Source of the DNA: Pseudomonas sp. QS1027 | GTDB lineage: Bacteria > Pseudomonadota > Gammaproteobacteria > Pseudomonadales > Pseudomonadaceae | Direction: 5' to 3' | Assembly: GCF_002814235.1 (NCBI RefSeq) | Contig: NZ_PHSU01000027.1 | Location: 186,001 to 250,000 of the forward strand | Length of the DNA: 64,000 nucleotides | Shown: positions 27,447 through 34,974 of the stretch, piece after piece | Numbering within the stretch: the stretch's first letter is position 1 | Layout of the letters: every line of letters begins with the position of its first letter | Position numbers and translations under genes: made by a program | The notes under the pieces: model-generated | The model's input: only the letters and a program-made list of their open reading frames with translations | Database searches by the model: none | Told to the model about the DNA's origin: nothing

Positions 27447-27962
27447 TCAGTCTTCGGACTCGGTAACCGCCGGCTTGGCGTGGGCCAGCAGCGACTGCAT
27501 CAGGGCCGGGTTTTCCAGCAACTTGGCCATCAGTTGCTCGGCGCCACTCTTGCCGTCCATATAGGTCAGCAGGTTGGCCAGCTGATTGCGCGCCTCCAGC
27601 AGTTCGCGCAGCGGCTCGACATTGCGGGCGACGGCGCCAGGCGAGAAGTCGTCCATGCTCTTGAAGGCGAGCGACACCGCCATCTGCCCTTCCCCCGTCA
27701 GTTGGTTGGGCACACTGATGCGTACCTGGGGCTCGATGGCGGCCATGCGCTCGTCAAAGTTGTCGATATCGATTTCCAGGAATTTGCGCTCGGCCACCGG
27801 CGGCAGGTTGGCCCGGTTGGCCCCCGAGAGGTCGGCGAACACGCCGTTGACAAAGGGGATCTCGATGGTCTTTTCGGCGCCGTACAACTCGACGTCATAT
27901 TCGATCTGGACCCGTGGCGCACGGTTGCGCCCAATGAACTTCTGGCTGTTGTTACTGGACAT
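27447..27962 (-). CDS. tssB: T6SS sheath small subunit TssB
   Basis: This 171-residue protein matches TssB (VipA): opening SNNSQKFIGRNRAPRVQIEYDVE, the LPPVAERKFLEID block, and FKSMDDFSPGAVARNVEPLRELLEAR, which intertwines with TssC. ATG 27962 has a modest CAGG ribosome site. It lies 38 bp upstream of tssC. Confidence 0.96.
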   Translation of the reverse strand: MSSNNSQKFIGRNRAPRVQIEYDVELYGAEKTIEIPFVNGVFADLSGANRANLPPVAERKFLEIDIDNFDERMAAIEPQVRISVPNQLTGEGQMAVSLAFKSMDDFSPGAVARNVEPLRELLEARNQLANLLTYMDGKSGAEQLMAKLLENPALMQSLLAHAKPAVTESED

Positions 27963-27991
27963 ACAGATAAACCTGAGCAGGGAGGGAAAGG

Positions 27992-29008
27992 TCAGTCATG
28001 GGCGATACCGCCCAGGGCATGCAGGTCGGCAAGGCTGCCTGGCACCAGTTCGGCGATCGCTTCGAGAAAACTCATGCTGGCGAGCCGGCGCGTCCTGGCC
28101 GCCAGCAAGGGCACCGGGCTCGAGGGTTCGTGGTGGGCGTAGTAGGCGCAAATGGCATCCAGGGCGCGGACTACGTCCTCACGGGACTGGCAGACACCGC
28201 TCCAGGCGGCTGGAGCGCGACTTGGCGCATCGGCGGCCAGTGCCTGTGGCAAGTCATCGTCTGGCGTCGGCAAGACGACATCGCAACGCTCTTCGGCGAT
28301 CCGGCACCACTTGTCCAGGGCCCGTCCGAGGCCGTCCAGCGGCGAAATACCGGGCGCCGCGACTTTTTCCTCCAGACAAGCACCGATCTGCGCGATCAGT
28401 TCGACCAGAGCCCTCAACAGGCTCAGGTTCTCGACCAGCTCATCACGGGCCTGGGACTCGATCAGCGCGCCCAGGCGCGCCAGCCCTTGTGTCCGGTCCT
28501 CCTCCTCGGCGGACTCGGCGATGCAGGCCAGATCGGCCAGACGCAGCGGCTCAAGGCCCATGGCGTTGCCCATCGGCTGACGCTTGAGCACCTGGACCAC
28601 ACTGGTGGGCACCGCCAACTCGGCAAGGGTATTGAGCCGTATCAGCGGATCGTGATCGTCTTCGGCCAGGAGCTGCGGGTGAACATCCTCCCAGCGCTCA
28701 CGCAGCAGGCTGTCGATCAGCCGCAACCCATCGACAAAGCCGGGCAGCCCGTGCAGTTCCAGCAAGGCCCGCGCCAGGCAAACCGCCACCCGCAGGTCGA
28801 GGGCATCTTCCAGCAGCGCCAGGCACAACGAGCGTACGCGCTGCCAGTCCACCGGCGTCGCGGGATACACATGATCGCCGTATTGAACTTCGTTACCGCC
28901 GTCTATTTCTTGTAACAGTTGAATAAAGTCCGCGCGGTACTCCAAGTTAGAACCGCAGGGTCTGTCAGGCAGGGTATTAATATAAGGAATCAGTTCTTTT
29001 ATCGACAT
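27992..29008 (-). CDS. tssA: T6SS assembly cap protein TssA
   Basis: This 338-residue protein has an N-terminal ImpA_N domain (about 5-130: PCGSNLEYRADF, VDWQRVRSLCLALLEDALDLRVAVCLARALL) and a C-terminal region with PVPLLAARTRRLASMSFLEAIAEL. Short TssA proteins of this type sit at the baseplate or sheath base and guide assembly. ATG 29008 is chosen because the conserved SIKELIPYI start follows it. It is the first gene of the T6SS row, downstream of the sigma-54 candidate. Confidence 0.93.
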   Translation of the reverse strand: MSIKELIPYINTLPDRPCGSNLEYRADFIQLLQEIDGGNEVQYGDHVYPATPVDWQRVRSLCLALLEDALDLRVAVCLARALLELHGLPGFVDGLRLIDSLLRERWEDVHPQLLAEDDHDPLIRLNTLAELAVPTSVVQVLKRQPMGNAMGLEPLRLADLACIAESAEEEDRTQGLARLGALIESQARDELVENLSLLRALVELIAQIGACLEEKVAAPGISPLDGLGRALDKWCRIAEERCDVVLPTPDDDLPQALAADAPSRAPAAWSGVCQSREDVVRALDAICAYYAHHEPSSPVPLLAARTRRLASMSFLEAIAELVPGSLADLHALGGIAHD

Positions 29009-29080
29009 ATTCCAGCCCCATGAAAAATGCCCTTCAGGCACGTTCAACCACAATGAAAGCCGTTAAACCCCGGCGCCTTG

Positions 29081-29096
29081 TGCACACGGCAAGCCA
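29081..29096 (-). promoter_or_regulatory. tssA: Sigma-54 promoter candidate for the T6SS operon
   Basis: On the minus strand the site reads TGGCTTGCCGTGTGCA. It has the invariant GG (29095-29094) and GC (29083-29082) at exact -24/-12 spacing and TGGC/TGCA ends. Predicted transcription start is near 29070, leaving a leader of about 60 nt before tssA. Confidence 0.6.
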
Positions 29097-29141
29097 GGCA
29101 CTGCGTGGATTCACTCTAGTCAAAGGGGGGGGCCGAAAACA

Positions 29142-29155
29142 TAGGAATAGTCCTA
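29142..29155. promoter_or_regulatory. RcsB/BvgA-like palindromic box upstream of tssA
   Basis: The perfect 5-bp arms tagga and tccta are separated by 4 bp. Read on the minus strand, TAGGACTATTCCTA agrees with the RcsAB box consensus (TAAGAATATTCCTA, from memory) at 12 of 14 positions. It is centred about 78 bp upstream of the predicted sigma-54 start. Confidence 0.45.
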
Positions 29156-29198
29156 GATCGGATAACCGCGAAGTTCCGTGTCAAAGGGGATAAACAAC

Positions 29199-29241
29199 GA
29201 AAGTTTGCAACATTGAAAGAAAGAGCAAAGAGGAAACTTTC
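29199..29241. promoter_or_regulatory. Spaced inverted repeat, possible enhancer site
   Basis: The arms gaaagttt (29199-29206) and aaactttc (29234-29241) are exact reverse complements separated by 27 bp in an AT-rich stretch. The position, 130-170 bp upstream of the sigma-54 candidate, is where enhancer-binding proteins usually bind. The rest of 29097-29353 shows no gene. Confidence 0.3.
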
Positions 29242-29353
29242 ATGACACTTTTTTAAACATCCGCAGAACGTTTAAAAACGCAACAAGAGGGTCAAGGAGG
29301 GACGACTTCAAGTCAGCGCAGGAAGCCCAGGCAGTCGCGGGTAAAAAACAGGC

Positions 29354-29379
29354 AAAAAAAAGCCCCGGCAAGCCGGGGC
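29354..29379 (-). terminator. Rho-independent terminator of the tRNA-Val/Asp/Asp unit
   Basis: A 7-bp GC stem (gccccgg / ccggggc) with a 4-nt loop is followed on the minus strand by eight Us (29361-29354). It lies just downstream of the tRNA genes, between them and the T6SS promoter, so it also insulates the T6SS. Confidence 0.85.
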
Positions 29380-29422
29380 ATTTTCTTTGCTTCAAGGAGT
29401 TCAAGGGCCTTGAAGCGGTGTA

Positions 29423-29499
29423 TGGCGCAGCGGACGGGACTCGAACCCGCGACCCCCGGCGTGACAGGCCGGTATTCTAACCGACTGAACTACCGCTGC
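29423..29499 (-). tRNA. tRNA-Asp (GTC)
   Basis: This 77-nt cloverleaf with encoded CCA has acceptor GCAGCGG/CCGCTGC and anticodon GTC in CTGTCAC. It is identical to the copy at 29600-29676. Confidence 0.97.
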
Positions 29500-29599
29500 G
29501 TATCGCTCGGACTTGCGTCCGTTTGAAATCTTGAAACCCGTGATCGAAAAGCTTCGGTGCTTTTCAATCGCAGAACGCACGAGGCGATCTGTACAAATA

Positions 29600-29676
29600 T
29601 GGCGCAGCGGACGGGACTCGAACCCGCGACCCCCGGCGTGACAGGCCGGTATTCTAACCGACTGAACTACCGCTGC
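29600..29676 (-). tRNA. tRNA-Asp (GTC), second copy
   Basis: This 77-nt sequence is identical to the downstream tRNA-Asp, including CCA and anticodon GTC. The spacer between the two copies is 100 bp. Confidence 0.97.
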
Positions 29677-29732
29677 GCGTCGGTTGGAAGCTCCTTGCGG
29701 AACATCCGATTCTCTTGCGAGAAACTCAACGA

Positions 29733-29808
29733 TGGTGGGTGATGACGGGATCGAACCGCCGACCCTCTGCTTGTAAGGCAGATGCTCTCCCAGCTGAGCT
29801 AATCACCC
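29733..29808 (-). tRNA. tRNA-Val (TAC)
   Basis: This 76-nt cloverleaf with encoded CCA has acceptor GGGTGAT/ATCACCC and anticodon TAC in CTTACAA. It is the first gene of the three-tRNA unit. Confidence 0.96.
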
Positions 29809-29940
29809 TTTGCTTCGTTGAGGCCGCGAAATTTACGCAGGTAGCGGATCTAAGTCAATAGCCTGCTTGAAGTTTTTCAGAAAAAGACAGATTCGTGTCA
29901 CGCCCGCGGCGGTGAAGGCCCCGCCGCCGCCGGAACCCGG

Positions 29941-30720
29941 CTAGTCGCGGTAGATCATCTTGCGGCTCATGCCACCGTCGACCACGAATTCCTGGCCGGT
30001 GACAAACCCCGCATTCCTCGACAGCAACCAGGCCACCAAGGCCGCCACGTCTTCGACCGTACCTACCCGTCCCGCCGGATGCTGGGCATGGTCGGCGTCG
30101 CTCAAGGGCTCGGCCCGACGCGCCGAGGGATCGCGCGCATCGATCCAGCCCGGGCTGACCGCATTGACCCGGATCTCCGGCCCGAGGCTGATCGCCAGGG
30201 CGTGGGTCAGGGCCAACAGGCCACCCTTGCTCGCCGCATAGGCCTCGCTGTCGGGTTCCGACTGCGCCGCACGGGTAGAGGCCAGGTTGACGATCGCGCC
30301 GCAGTGGGCACGCAGATAAGGCGCACAGTGCTTGGCCAGCAGCATCGGCCCGCCGAGATTGACCGCCAGCACACGGTTCCAGTGCGCCAGATCGAGGCTT
30401 TCGAGGGTGATGTTGTGCGGATCGGCAATCGCCGCGTTGCACACCAGGGCATCGATCCGGCCAAAACGCCCCAAGACCTCGGCAACGCCCTGGGCCACCT
30501 GGGCTTCATCGGCCACATCCATGCCGATGAAACAGGCATTCTCACCCAGGACCCGAGCCACCTTGGCGCCACGGCCACGATCGAGATCGGTGAGCACCAC
30601 CTGCCAGCCTTCGCTGATCAACCAGGCCGCAATCCCCAGGCCTATACCACGGGCCGCGCCCGTCACCAGGGCGACACGGCCGTTATTGGCAACGGCCGTG
30701 TCCAGGGACCACTCGATCAC
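29941..30720 (-). CDS. Short-chain dehydrogenase/reductase (SDR)
   Basis: This 259-residue classical SDR oxidoreductase has the cofactor loop TGAARGIG (about 20-27), NAA near 95 and the catalytic Ser with YAASK (YxxxK). LTDLDRG after beta-2 suggests NAD(H) preference. The start is GTG at 30720, overlapping the metZ stop in GTGA, so it is translationally coupled to metZ. The substrate is unknown. The orthologue beside metZ in P. aeruginosa is likewise just called a dehydrogenase. Confidence 0.92.
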   Translation of the reverse strand: MIEWSLDTAVANNGRVALVTGAARGIGLGIAAWLISEGWQVVLTDLDRGRGAKVARVLGENACFIGMDVADEAQVAQGVAEVLGRFGRIDALVCNAAIADPHNITLESLDLAHWNRVLAVNLGGPMLLAKHCAPYLRAHCGAIVNLASTRAAQSEPDSEAYAASKGGLLALTHALAISLGPEIRVNAVSPGWIDARDPSARRAEPLSDADHAQHPAGRVGTVEDVAALVAWLLSRNAGFVTGQEFVVDGGMSRKMIYRD

Positions 30721-31928
30721 AAGGCCGCCAACCCGCGGGCCAGGTCGGCTTGCAGGTCGGCAACGTCTTCAAGGCCGACGGCGACACGGATCAGGCTGTC
30801 GCGAATCCCCGCAGCCTCACGTTCCTGCGGCGCCAGACGGCCGTGGGAGGTGGTGCTCGGGTGGGTGATGGTGGTCTTGCTGTCACCCAGGTTGGCAGTG
30901 ATCGAGATCAGTCGGGTGGCGTCGATAAAGCGCCAGGCGCCCTCTTTGCCGCCCTTGACCTCGAAGCTCACCACCGCACCGAAGCCGCGCTGCTGACGCT
31001 GGGCCAGTTCGTGTTGCGGGTGGCTCTTGAGACCGGCGTAATGGACCTTCTCGATGCCGTCCTGCTGCTCCAGCCATTCGGCCAGGGCCTGGGCGGTGGC
31101 GCAGTGGGCGCGCATGCGCAGGTTCAGGGTTTCCAGGCCCTTGAGGAAGATCCAGGCGTTGAACGGGCTGAGGGTCGGCCCGGCAGTGCGCAGGAAACCG
31201 ACGACTTCCTTCATCTGCTCGCCACGTCCGGCGACCACACCGCCCATGCAACGGCCCTGGCCGTCGATGAACTTGGTCGCCGAATGCACGACGATGTCCG
31301 CGCCCAGCTTCAATGGCTGTTGCAGGGCCGGCGTGCAGAAGCAGTTGTCGACGACCAGCATCGCACCCTTGGCGTGGGCGATTTCGGCCAAGGCGGCGAT
31401 ATCCACCAGTTCGGCCAGCGGATTGGACGGCGATTCGACGAACAGCAGCTTGGTATTCGGTCGGATCGCCGCGTCCCAGCCCGACAGCTCGGCCAGGGGC
31501 ACATAGTCGACTTCAACGCCGAAGCGCTTGAAGTACTTTTCGAACAGACTGATGGTGGAGCCGAACACACTGCGCGAGACCAGCACGTGGTCGCCGGCGC
31601 TGCACAGGCTCATGACCACCGCCATGATCGCGGCCATGCCGGTGGCGGTGGCAACTGCCTGCTCAGCCCCTTCCAGGGCCGCGATGCGCTCTTCGAAGGA
31701 ACGCACGGTGGGGTTGGTGTAGCGCGAGTAGACGTTACCCGGCACTTCCCCGGCAAAACGCGCCGCCGCATCGGCCGCGGTGCGGAATACGTAGCTGGAG
31801 GTGAAGAACATCGGGTCGCCATGCTCGCCTTCGGGCGTGCGGTGCTGACCGGCACGGACGGCCAGGGTGTCGAAGGCTACGCCCTCGAGATCGCTGTCCA
31901 ACCGACCGGCATCCCATTCCTGACTCAT
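30717..31928 (-). CDS. metZ: O-succinylhomoserine sulfhydrylase
   Basis: This 403-residue fold-type I PLP enzyme of the Cys/Met metabolism family makes homocysteine from O-succinylhomoserine and sulfide, the direct sulfhydrylation route Pseudomonas uses for methionine. The PLP lysine lies in VVHSATKFIDGQGR. Other signatures are YSRYTNPTV and the N-terminal TLAVRAGQHRT. ATG 31928 follows AAGGAGT. The downstream SDR overlaps its stop. Confidence 0.96.
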   Translation of the reverse strand: MSQEWDAGRLDSDLEGVAFDTLAVRAGQHRTPEGEHGDPMFFTSSYVFRTAADAAARFAGEVPGNVYSRYTNPTVRSFEERIAALEGAEQAVATATGMAAIMAVVMSLCSAGDHVLVSRSVFGSTISLFEKYFKRFGVEVDYVPLAELSGWDAAIRPNTKLLFVESPSNPLAELVDIAALAEIAHAKGAMLVVDNCFCTPALQQPLKLGADIVVHSATKFIDGQGRCMGGVVAGRGEQMKEVVGFLRTAGPTLSPFNAWIFLKGLETLNLRMRAHCATAQALAEWLEQQDGIEKVHYAGLKSHPQHELAQRQQRGFGAVVSFEVKGGKEGAWRFIDATRLISITANLGDSKTTITHPSTTSHGRLAPQEREAAGIRDSLIRVAVGLEDVADLQADLARGLAAL

Positions 31929-31990
31929 GCTGCCACTCCTTGTTCGATTCTCTTGAAGATTAAAACCGCTCGCAGGGTGGGCACAAACCT

Positions 31991-32065
31991 TGTAGGAGCC
32001 GGGCTTGCCCGCGAAGGGGGCCTTGAGACCGCCAAAAGCTTCGCGGGCAAGCCCGCCTCCTACAG
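31991..32065. repeat. Paired inverted REP sequence
   Basis: The arms tgtaggagccgggcttgccc (31991-) and the reverse complement ending at 32065 form a long hairpin between metZ and purF. It may act as a transcript stabiliser or terminator. Confidence 0.85.
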
Positions 32066-32113
32066 GGTTGCGGTGTTTTCAGGACCGCGGCCAAACCCGA
32101 GAGCCGGCTTTAC

Positions 32114-33619
32114 TCAGTTGTTGTACAGGTCGATGATCGCGCTGACCGCCTGGGTCTTGACCTTGGACGCATCGTTACGCGCCTGCTCGATCTTGGCCAG
32201 GTAGTGCTCGTCGATGTCGCCGGTGACGTACTTGCCGTCGAACACCGCGCAATCGAAGTTTTCGATCTTGATCTTGCCACCACCGACGGCCTCGATCAGG
32301 TCCGGCAGGTCCTGATAGATCAGCCAGTCGGCGCCGATCAGATCCGCCACGTCCTGGGTCGTGCGGTTGTGGGCGATCAGTTCGTGGGCGCTCGGCATGT
32401 CGATGCCGTAGACGTTCGGGTAACGCACCGCCGGGGCCGCCGAGCAGAAGTAGACGTTCTTCGCGCCGGCTTCGCGGGCCATCTGGATGATCTGCTTGCA
32501 GGTGGTGCCACGGACGATGGAGTCATCCACCAGCATGACGTTCTTGCCGCGGAATTCCAGCTCGATGGCGTTGAGCTTCTGGCGCACGGATTTCTTGCGG
32601 GCCGCCTGGCCGGGCATGATGAAAGTCCGGCCGATATAGCGGTTCTTCACAAAGCCTTCGCGGAATTTCACGCCAAGGTGGTTCGCCAGCTCCAGGGCCG
32701 AGGTACGGCTGGTGTCCGGGATCGGGATGACCACGTCGATGTCGTGCTGTGGACGCTCGCGCAGGATCTTCTCCGCCAGCTTCTCGCCCATGCGCAGACG
32801 CGCCTTGTACACCGACACGCCGTCGATGATCGAGTCCGGACGCGCCAGGTAGACGTGTTCGAAGATGCACGGGGTCAGCGACGGGTTGGTCGCGCACTGA
32901 CGGGTGTGCAGCTTGCCGTCTTCGGTGATGTACACCGCTTCGCCCGGTGCCAGGTCGCGGATCAGGGTGAAACCGAGCACGTCCAGGGACACGCTCTCGG
33001 AAGCGATCATGTACTCGACGCCTTCGTCGGTGTGACGCTGGCCGAACACGATCGGACGGATACCGTGGGGATCGCGGAAACCGACGATGCCGTATCCGGT
33101 CACCATCGCCACCACCGCGTAACCGCCGACACAACGGTTGTGCACGTCGGTTACCGCGGCGAACACATCTTCTTCGGTCGGTTGCAGCTTGCCGCGCTGG
33201 GCCAGCTCGTGGGCGAACACGTTGAGCAACACTTCCGAGTCGGAGTTGGTGTTGACGTGGCGCAGATCCGACTCGTAGATTTCCTTGGCCAACTGTTCGA
33301 CGTTGGTCAGGTTACCGTTGTGGGCCAGGGTGATGCCGTACGGCGAGTTGACGTAGAACGGCTGGGCTTCAGCCGAGGTCGAACTGCCGGCGGTCGGGTA
33401 GCGCACATGGCCGATACCCATGTGTCCGACCAGGCGCTGCATGTGCCGCTGATGGAATACATCGCGGACCAGGCCGTTGTCCTTGCGCAGGAATAACCGG
33501 CCGTCATGGCTGGTCACGATACCGGCAGCGTCCTGGCCGCGGTGCTGGAGCACGGTTAGCGCGTCATACAGCGCCTGATTGACGTTCGACTTACCGACGA
33601 TACCGACGATGCCACACAT
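32114..33619 (-). CDS. purF: Amidophosphoribosyltransferase
   Basis: This 501-residue enzyme performs the first committed step of purine synthesis: PRPP plus glutamine gives phosphoribosylamine. It starts MCGIVGI, so the nucleophile Cys2 of the class II glutaminase domain is exposed after Met removal. The PRPP loop VMLVDDSIVRGTT (about 360-372) marks the C-terminal phosphoribosyltransferase domain. The upstream in-frame codon at 33628 is rejected because Cys must be residue 2. AGGGG precedes the ATG. Confidence 0.98.
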   Translation of the reverse strand: MCGIVGIVGKSNVNQALYDALTVLQHRGQDAAGIVTSHDGRLFLRKDNGLVRDVFHQRHMQRLVGHMGIGHVRYPTAGSSTSAEAQPFYVNSPYGITLAHNGNLTNVEQLAKEIYESDLRHVNTNSDSEVLLNVFAHELAQRGKLQPTEEDVFAAVTDVHNRCVGGYAVVAMVTGYGIVGFRDPHGIRPIVFGQRHTDEGVEYMIASESVSLDVLGFTLIRDLAPGEAVYITEDGKLHTRQCATNPSLTPCIFEHVYLARPDSIIDGVSVYKARLRMGEKLAEKILRERPQHDIDVVIPIPDTSRTSALELANHLGVKFREGFVKNRYIGRTFIMPGQAARKKSVRQKLNAIELEFRGKNVMLVDDSIVRGTTCKQIIQMAREAGAKNVYFCSAAPAVRYPNVYGIDMPSAHELIAHNRTTQDVADLIGADWLIYQDLPDLIEAVGGGKIKIENFDCAVFDGKYVTGDIDEHYLAKIEQARNDASKVKTQAVSAIIDLYNN

Positions 33620-33660
33620 GCGACGCAACCCCTACTTAATGAATCTGAACTGAACAGCTC

Positions 33661-34218
33661 TTACTGAGGCGTTTTGGCCGGCAAGAGATGTTCCTTGAAC
33701 GGAAGGTCAGCGGGTACGCTGATTCCGCTGGCTAGCCACTGACTGCTCCACCCCAGGATGAGGTTCTTGGACCAGTCGGCGACCAATAGAAATTTTGGCA
33801 CGAGCTGGGAGCCCTGCCACCACGAATCCTGCTGGACCGGCCCCAGGCTCAACAGCCCGACGGCCACCACCACCAGCAACGCGCCACGCGCGGCGCCGAA
33901 GGCCATGCCCAGAAAGCGGTCGGTCCCGGACAGGCCGGTGACGCGAACCAGTTCGCCGATAAGATAGTTGACCATGGCGCCCACCAGCAGGGTGGCGACG
34001 AACATGATTGCACAGCCCGCGATCACGCGTGCCGAAGGTGTCTGGATATAGTCGGTCAGGTACACGGACAACGAGCCACCGAACATCCAGGCGACCGCGC
34101 CGGCAATGATCCAGGTGAGCAGGGACAGGGCTTCCTTGACGAAACCACGGCTCAAGCTGATCAACGCAGAAACGACGATTACCGCAATAATCGCCCAGTC
34201 AACCCAGGTAAATGGCAC
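33661..34218 (-). CDS. cvpA: CvpA family membrane protein
   Basis: This 185-residue protein has four hydrophobic helices and the family core LSRGFVKEALSLLTWI near the N-terminus. CvpA homologues are needed for colicin V production in E. coli and for envelope stress tolerance. The biochemical role is unclear. The start is GTG at 34218 (PFTWVDWAII), preceded by TAGG. It lies 41 bp upstream of purF, with dedD upstream, in a conserved dedD-cvpA-purF order. Confidence 0.94.
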   Translation of the reverse strand: MPFTWVDWAIIAVIVVSALISLSRGFVKEALSLLTWIIAGAVAWMFGGSLSVYLTDYIQTPSARVIAGCAIMFVATLLVGAMVNYLIGELVRVTGLSGTDRFLGMAFGAARGALLVVVAVGLLSLGPVQQDSWWQGSQLVPKFLLVADWSKNLILGWSSQWLASGISVPADLPFKEHLLPAKTPQ

Positions 34219-34314
34219 AGTGCAGCCTACAGACGGATAAGGCGGCGCATTTTAGCAGAGCGCCGCCCCACTGGTAAGGCGATTGTCAGAGCATTTCGAT
34301 ACAAAGCCGCGGGC

Positions 34315-34974
34315 TTAACCGCGTTCTGGTTGGAAACGCACGACAAAGCCCTTCAGATTCTGCTGGCGACCCAGCAGGTCACGCAGCCGATCGGCTTCGG
34401 CACGCTCGATCAGCGGGCCGACAAAGACCCGGTTCTTGCCATCGGAAGAACGGATGTAGGCGTTGTAACCCTGGCTGCGCAGGGTCTTTTGCAGGCTTTC
34501 GGCACTGTCACGGCTGGACAGGCTGGCCAGTTGCACCGACCAGCTGATCGGCAGACCGTTGGTGTCTACGCGATTCTGCGTGGTATCGAGCTTGGCCGGC
34601 GCCACCGCAACCACCTGGGCCGGCGTCTGTGCCGGTGCCGGTTTCGCGGCAGGCGCAGGGGCTGCGGGCTTGGTCGCCGCGACCGGAGCCACGGGCTTGG
34701 GTGCCGGCGCGGGTGCGACAGGCACCGGCGTTTCCTCGACTTCCTCATCAGCCGGGACCGAATCCGGGGGCAATGCCTGCGGTTCGGGAACCGGCACCGG
34801 CTCGACCTTGACCTGGGGCAGCGCCGAGGCCTGGGGCGCGGTCGGCGCCTCGACCCGAACCTGGCGCTGCTCGTCCTGGCGGGAAAACAGCATCGGCAGG
34901 AAGATCACCGCCAAGGCCACCAGCACCAGGGCACCGACCATCCGTTGCTTGTACGCTTTATCCAGCATTGCCAT
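34315..34974 (-). CDS. dedD: SPOR-domain cell-division protein DedD
   Basis: This 219-residue protein has one N-terminal membrane helix (about 12-31, MVGALVLVALAVIFLPML), a Pro/Ala-rich linker (about 40-130) and a C-terminal SPOR domain (about 143-217, SWSVQLASLSSRDSAESLQ) that binds denuded septal peptidoglycan. ATG 34974 follows GGAGGAGG and overlaps the end of folC by 17 bp. Confidence 0.94.
   Translation of the reverse strand: MAMLDKAYKQRMVGALVLVALAVIFLPMLFSRQDEQRQVRVEAPTAPQASALPQVKVEPVPVPEPQALPPDSVPADEEVEETPVPVAPAPAPKPVAPVAATKPAAPAPAAKPAPAQTPAQVVAVAPAKLDTTQNRVDTNGLPISWSVQLASLSSRDSAESLQKTLRSQGYNAYIRSSDGKNRVFVGPLIERAEADRLRDLLGRQQNLKGFVVRFQPERG

Noticed and set aside
29905..29927. GC hairpin gcggcgg...ccgccgc after the SDR gene as a terminator
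   Set aside because: The stem is strong but the following minus-strand sequence lacks a proper U tract close to it.
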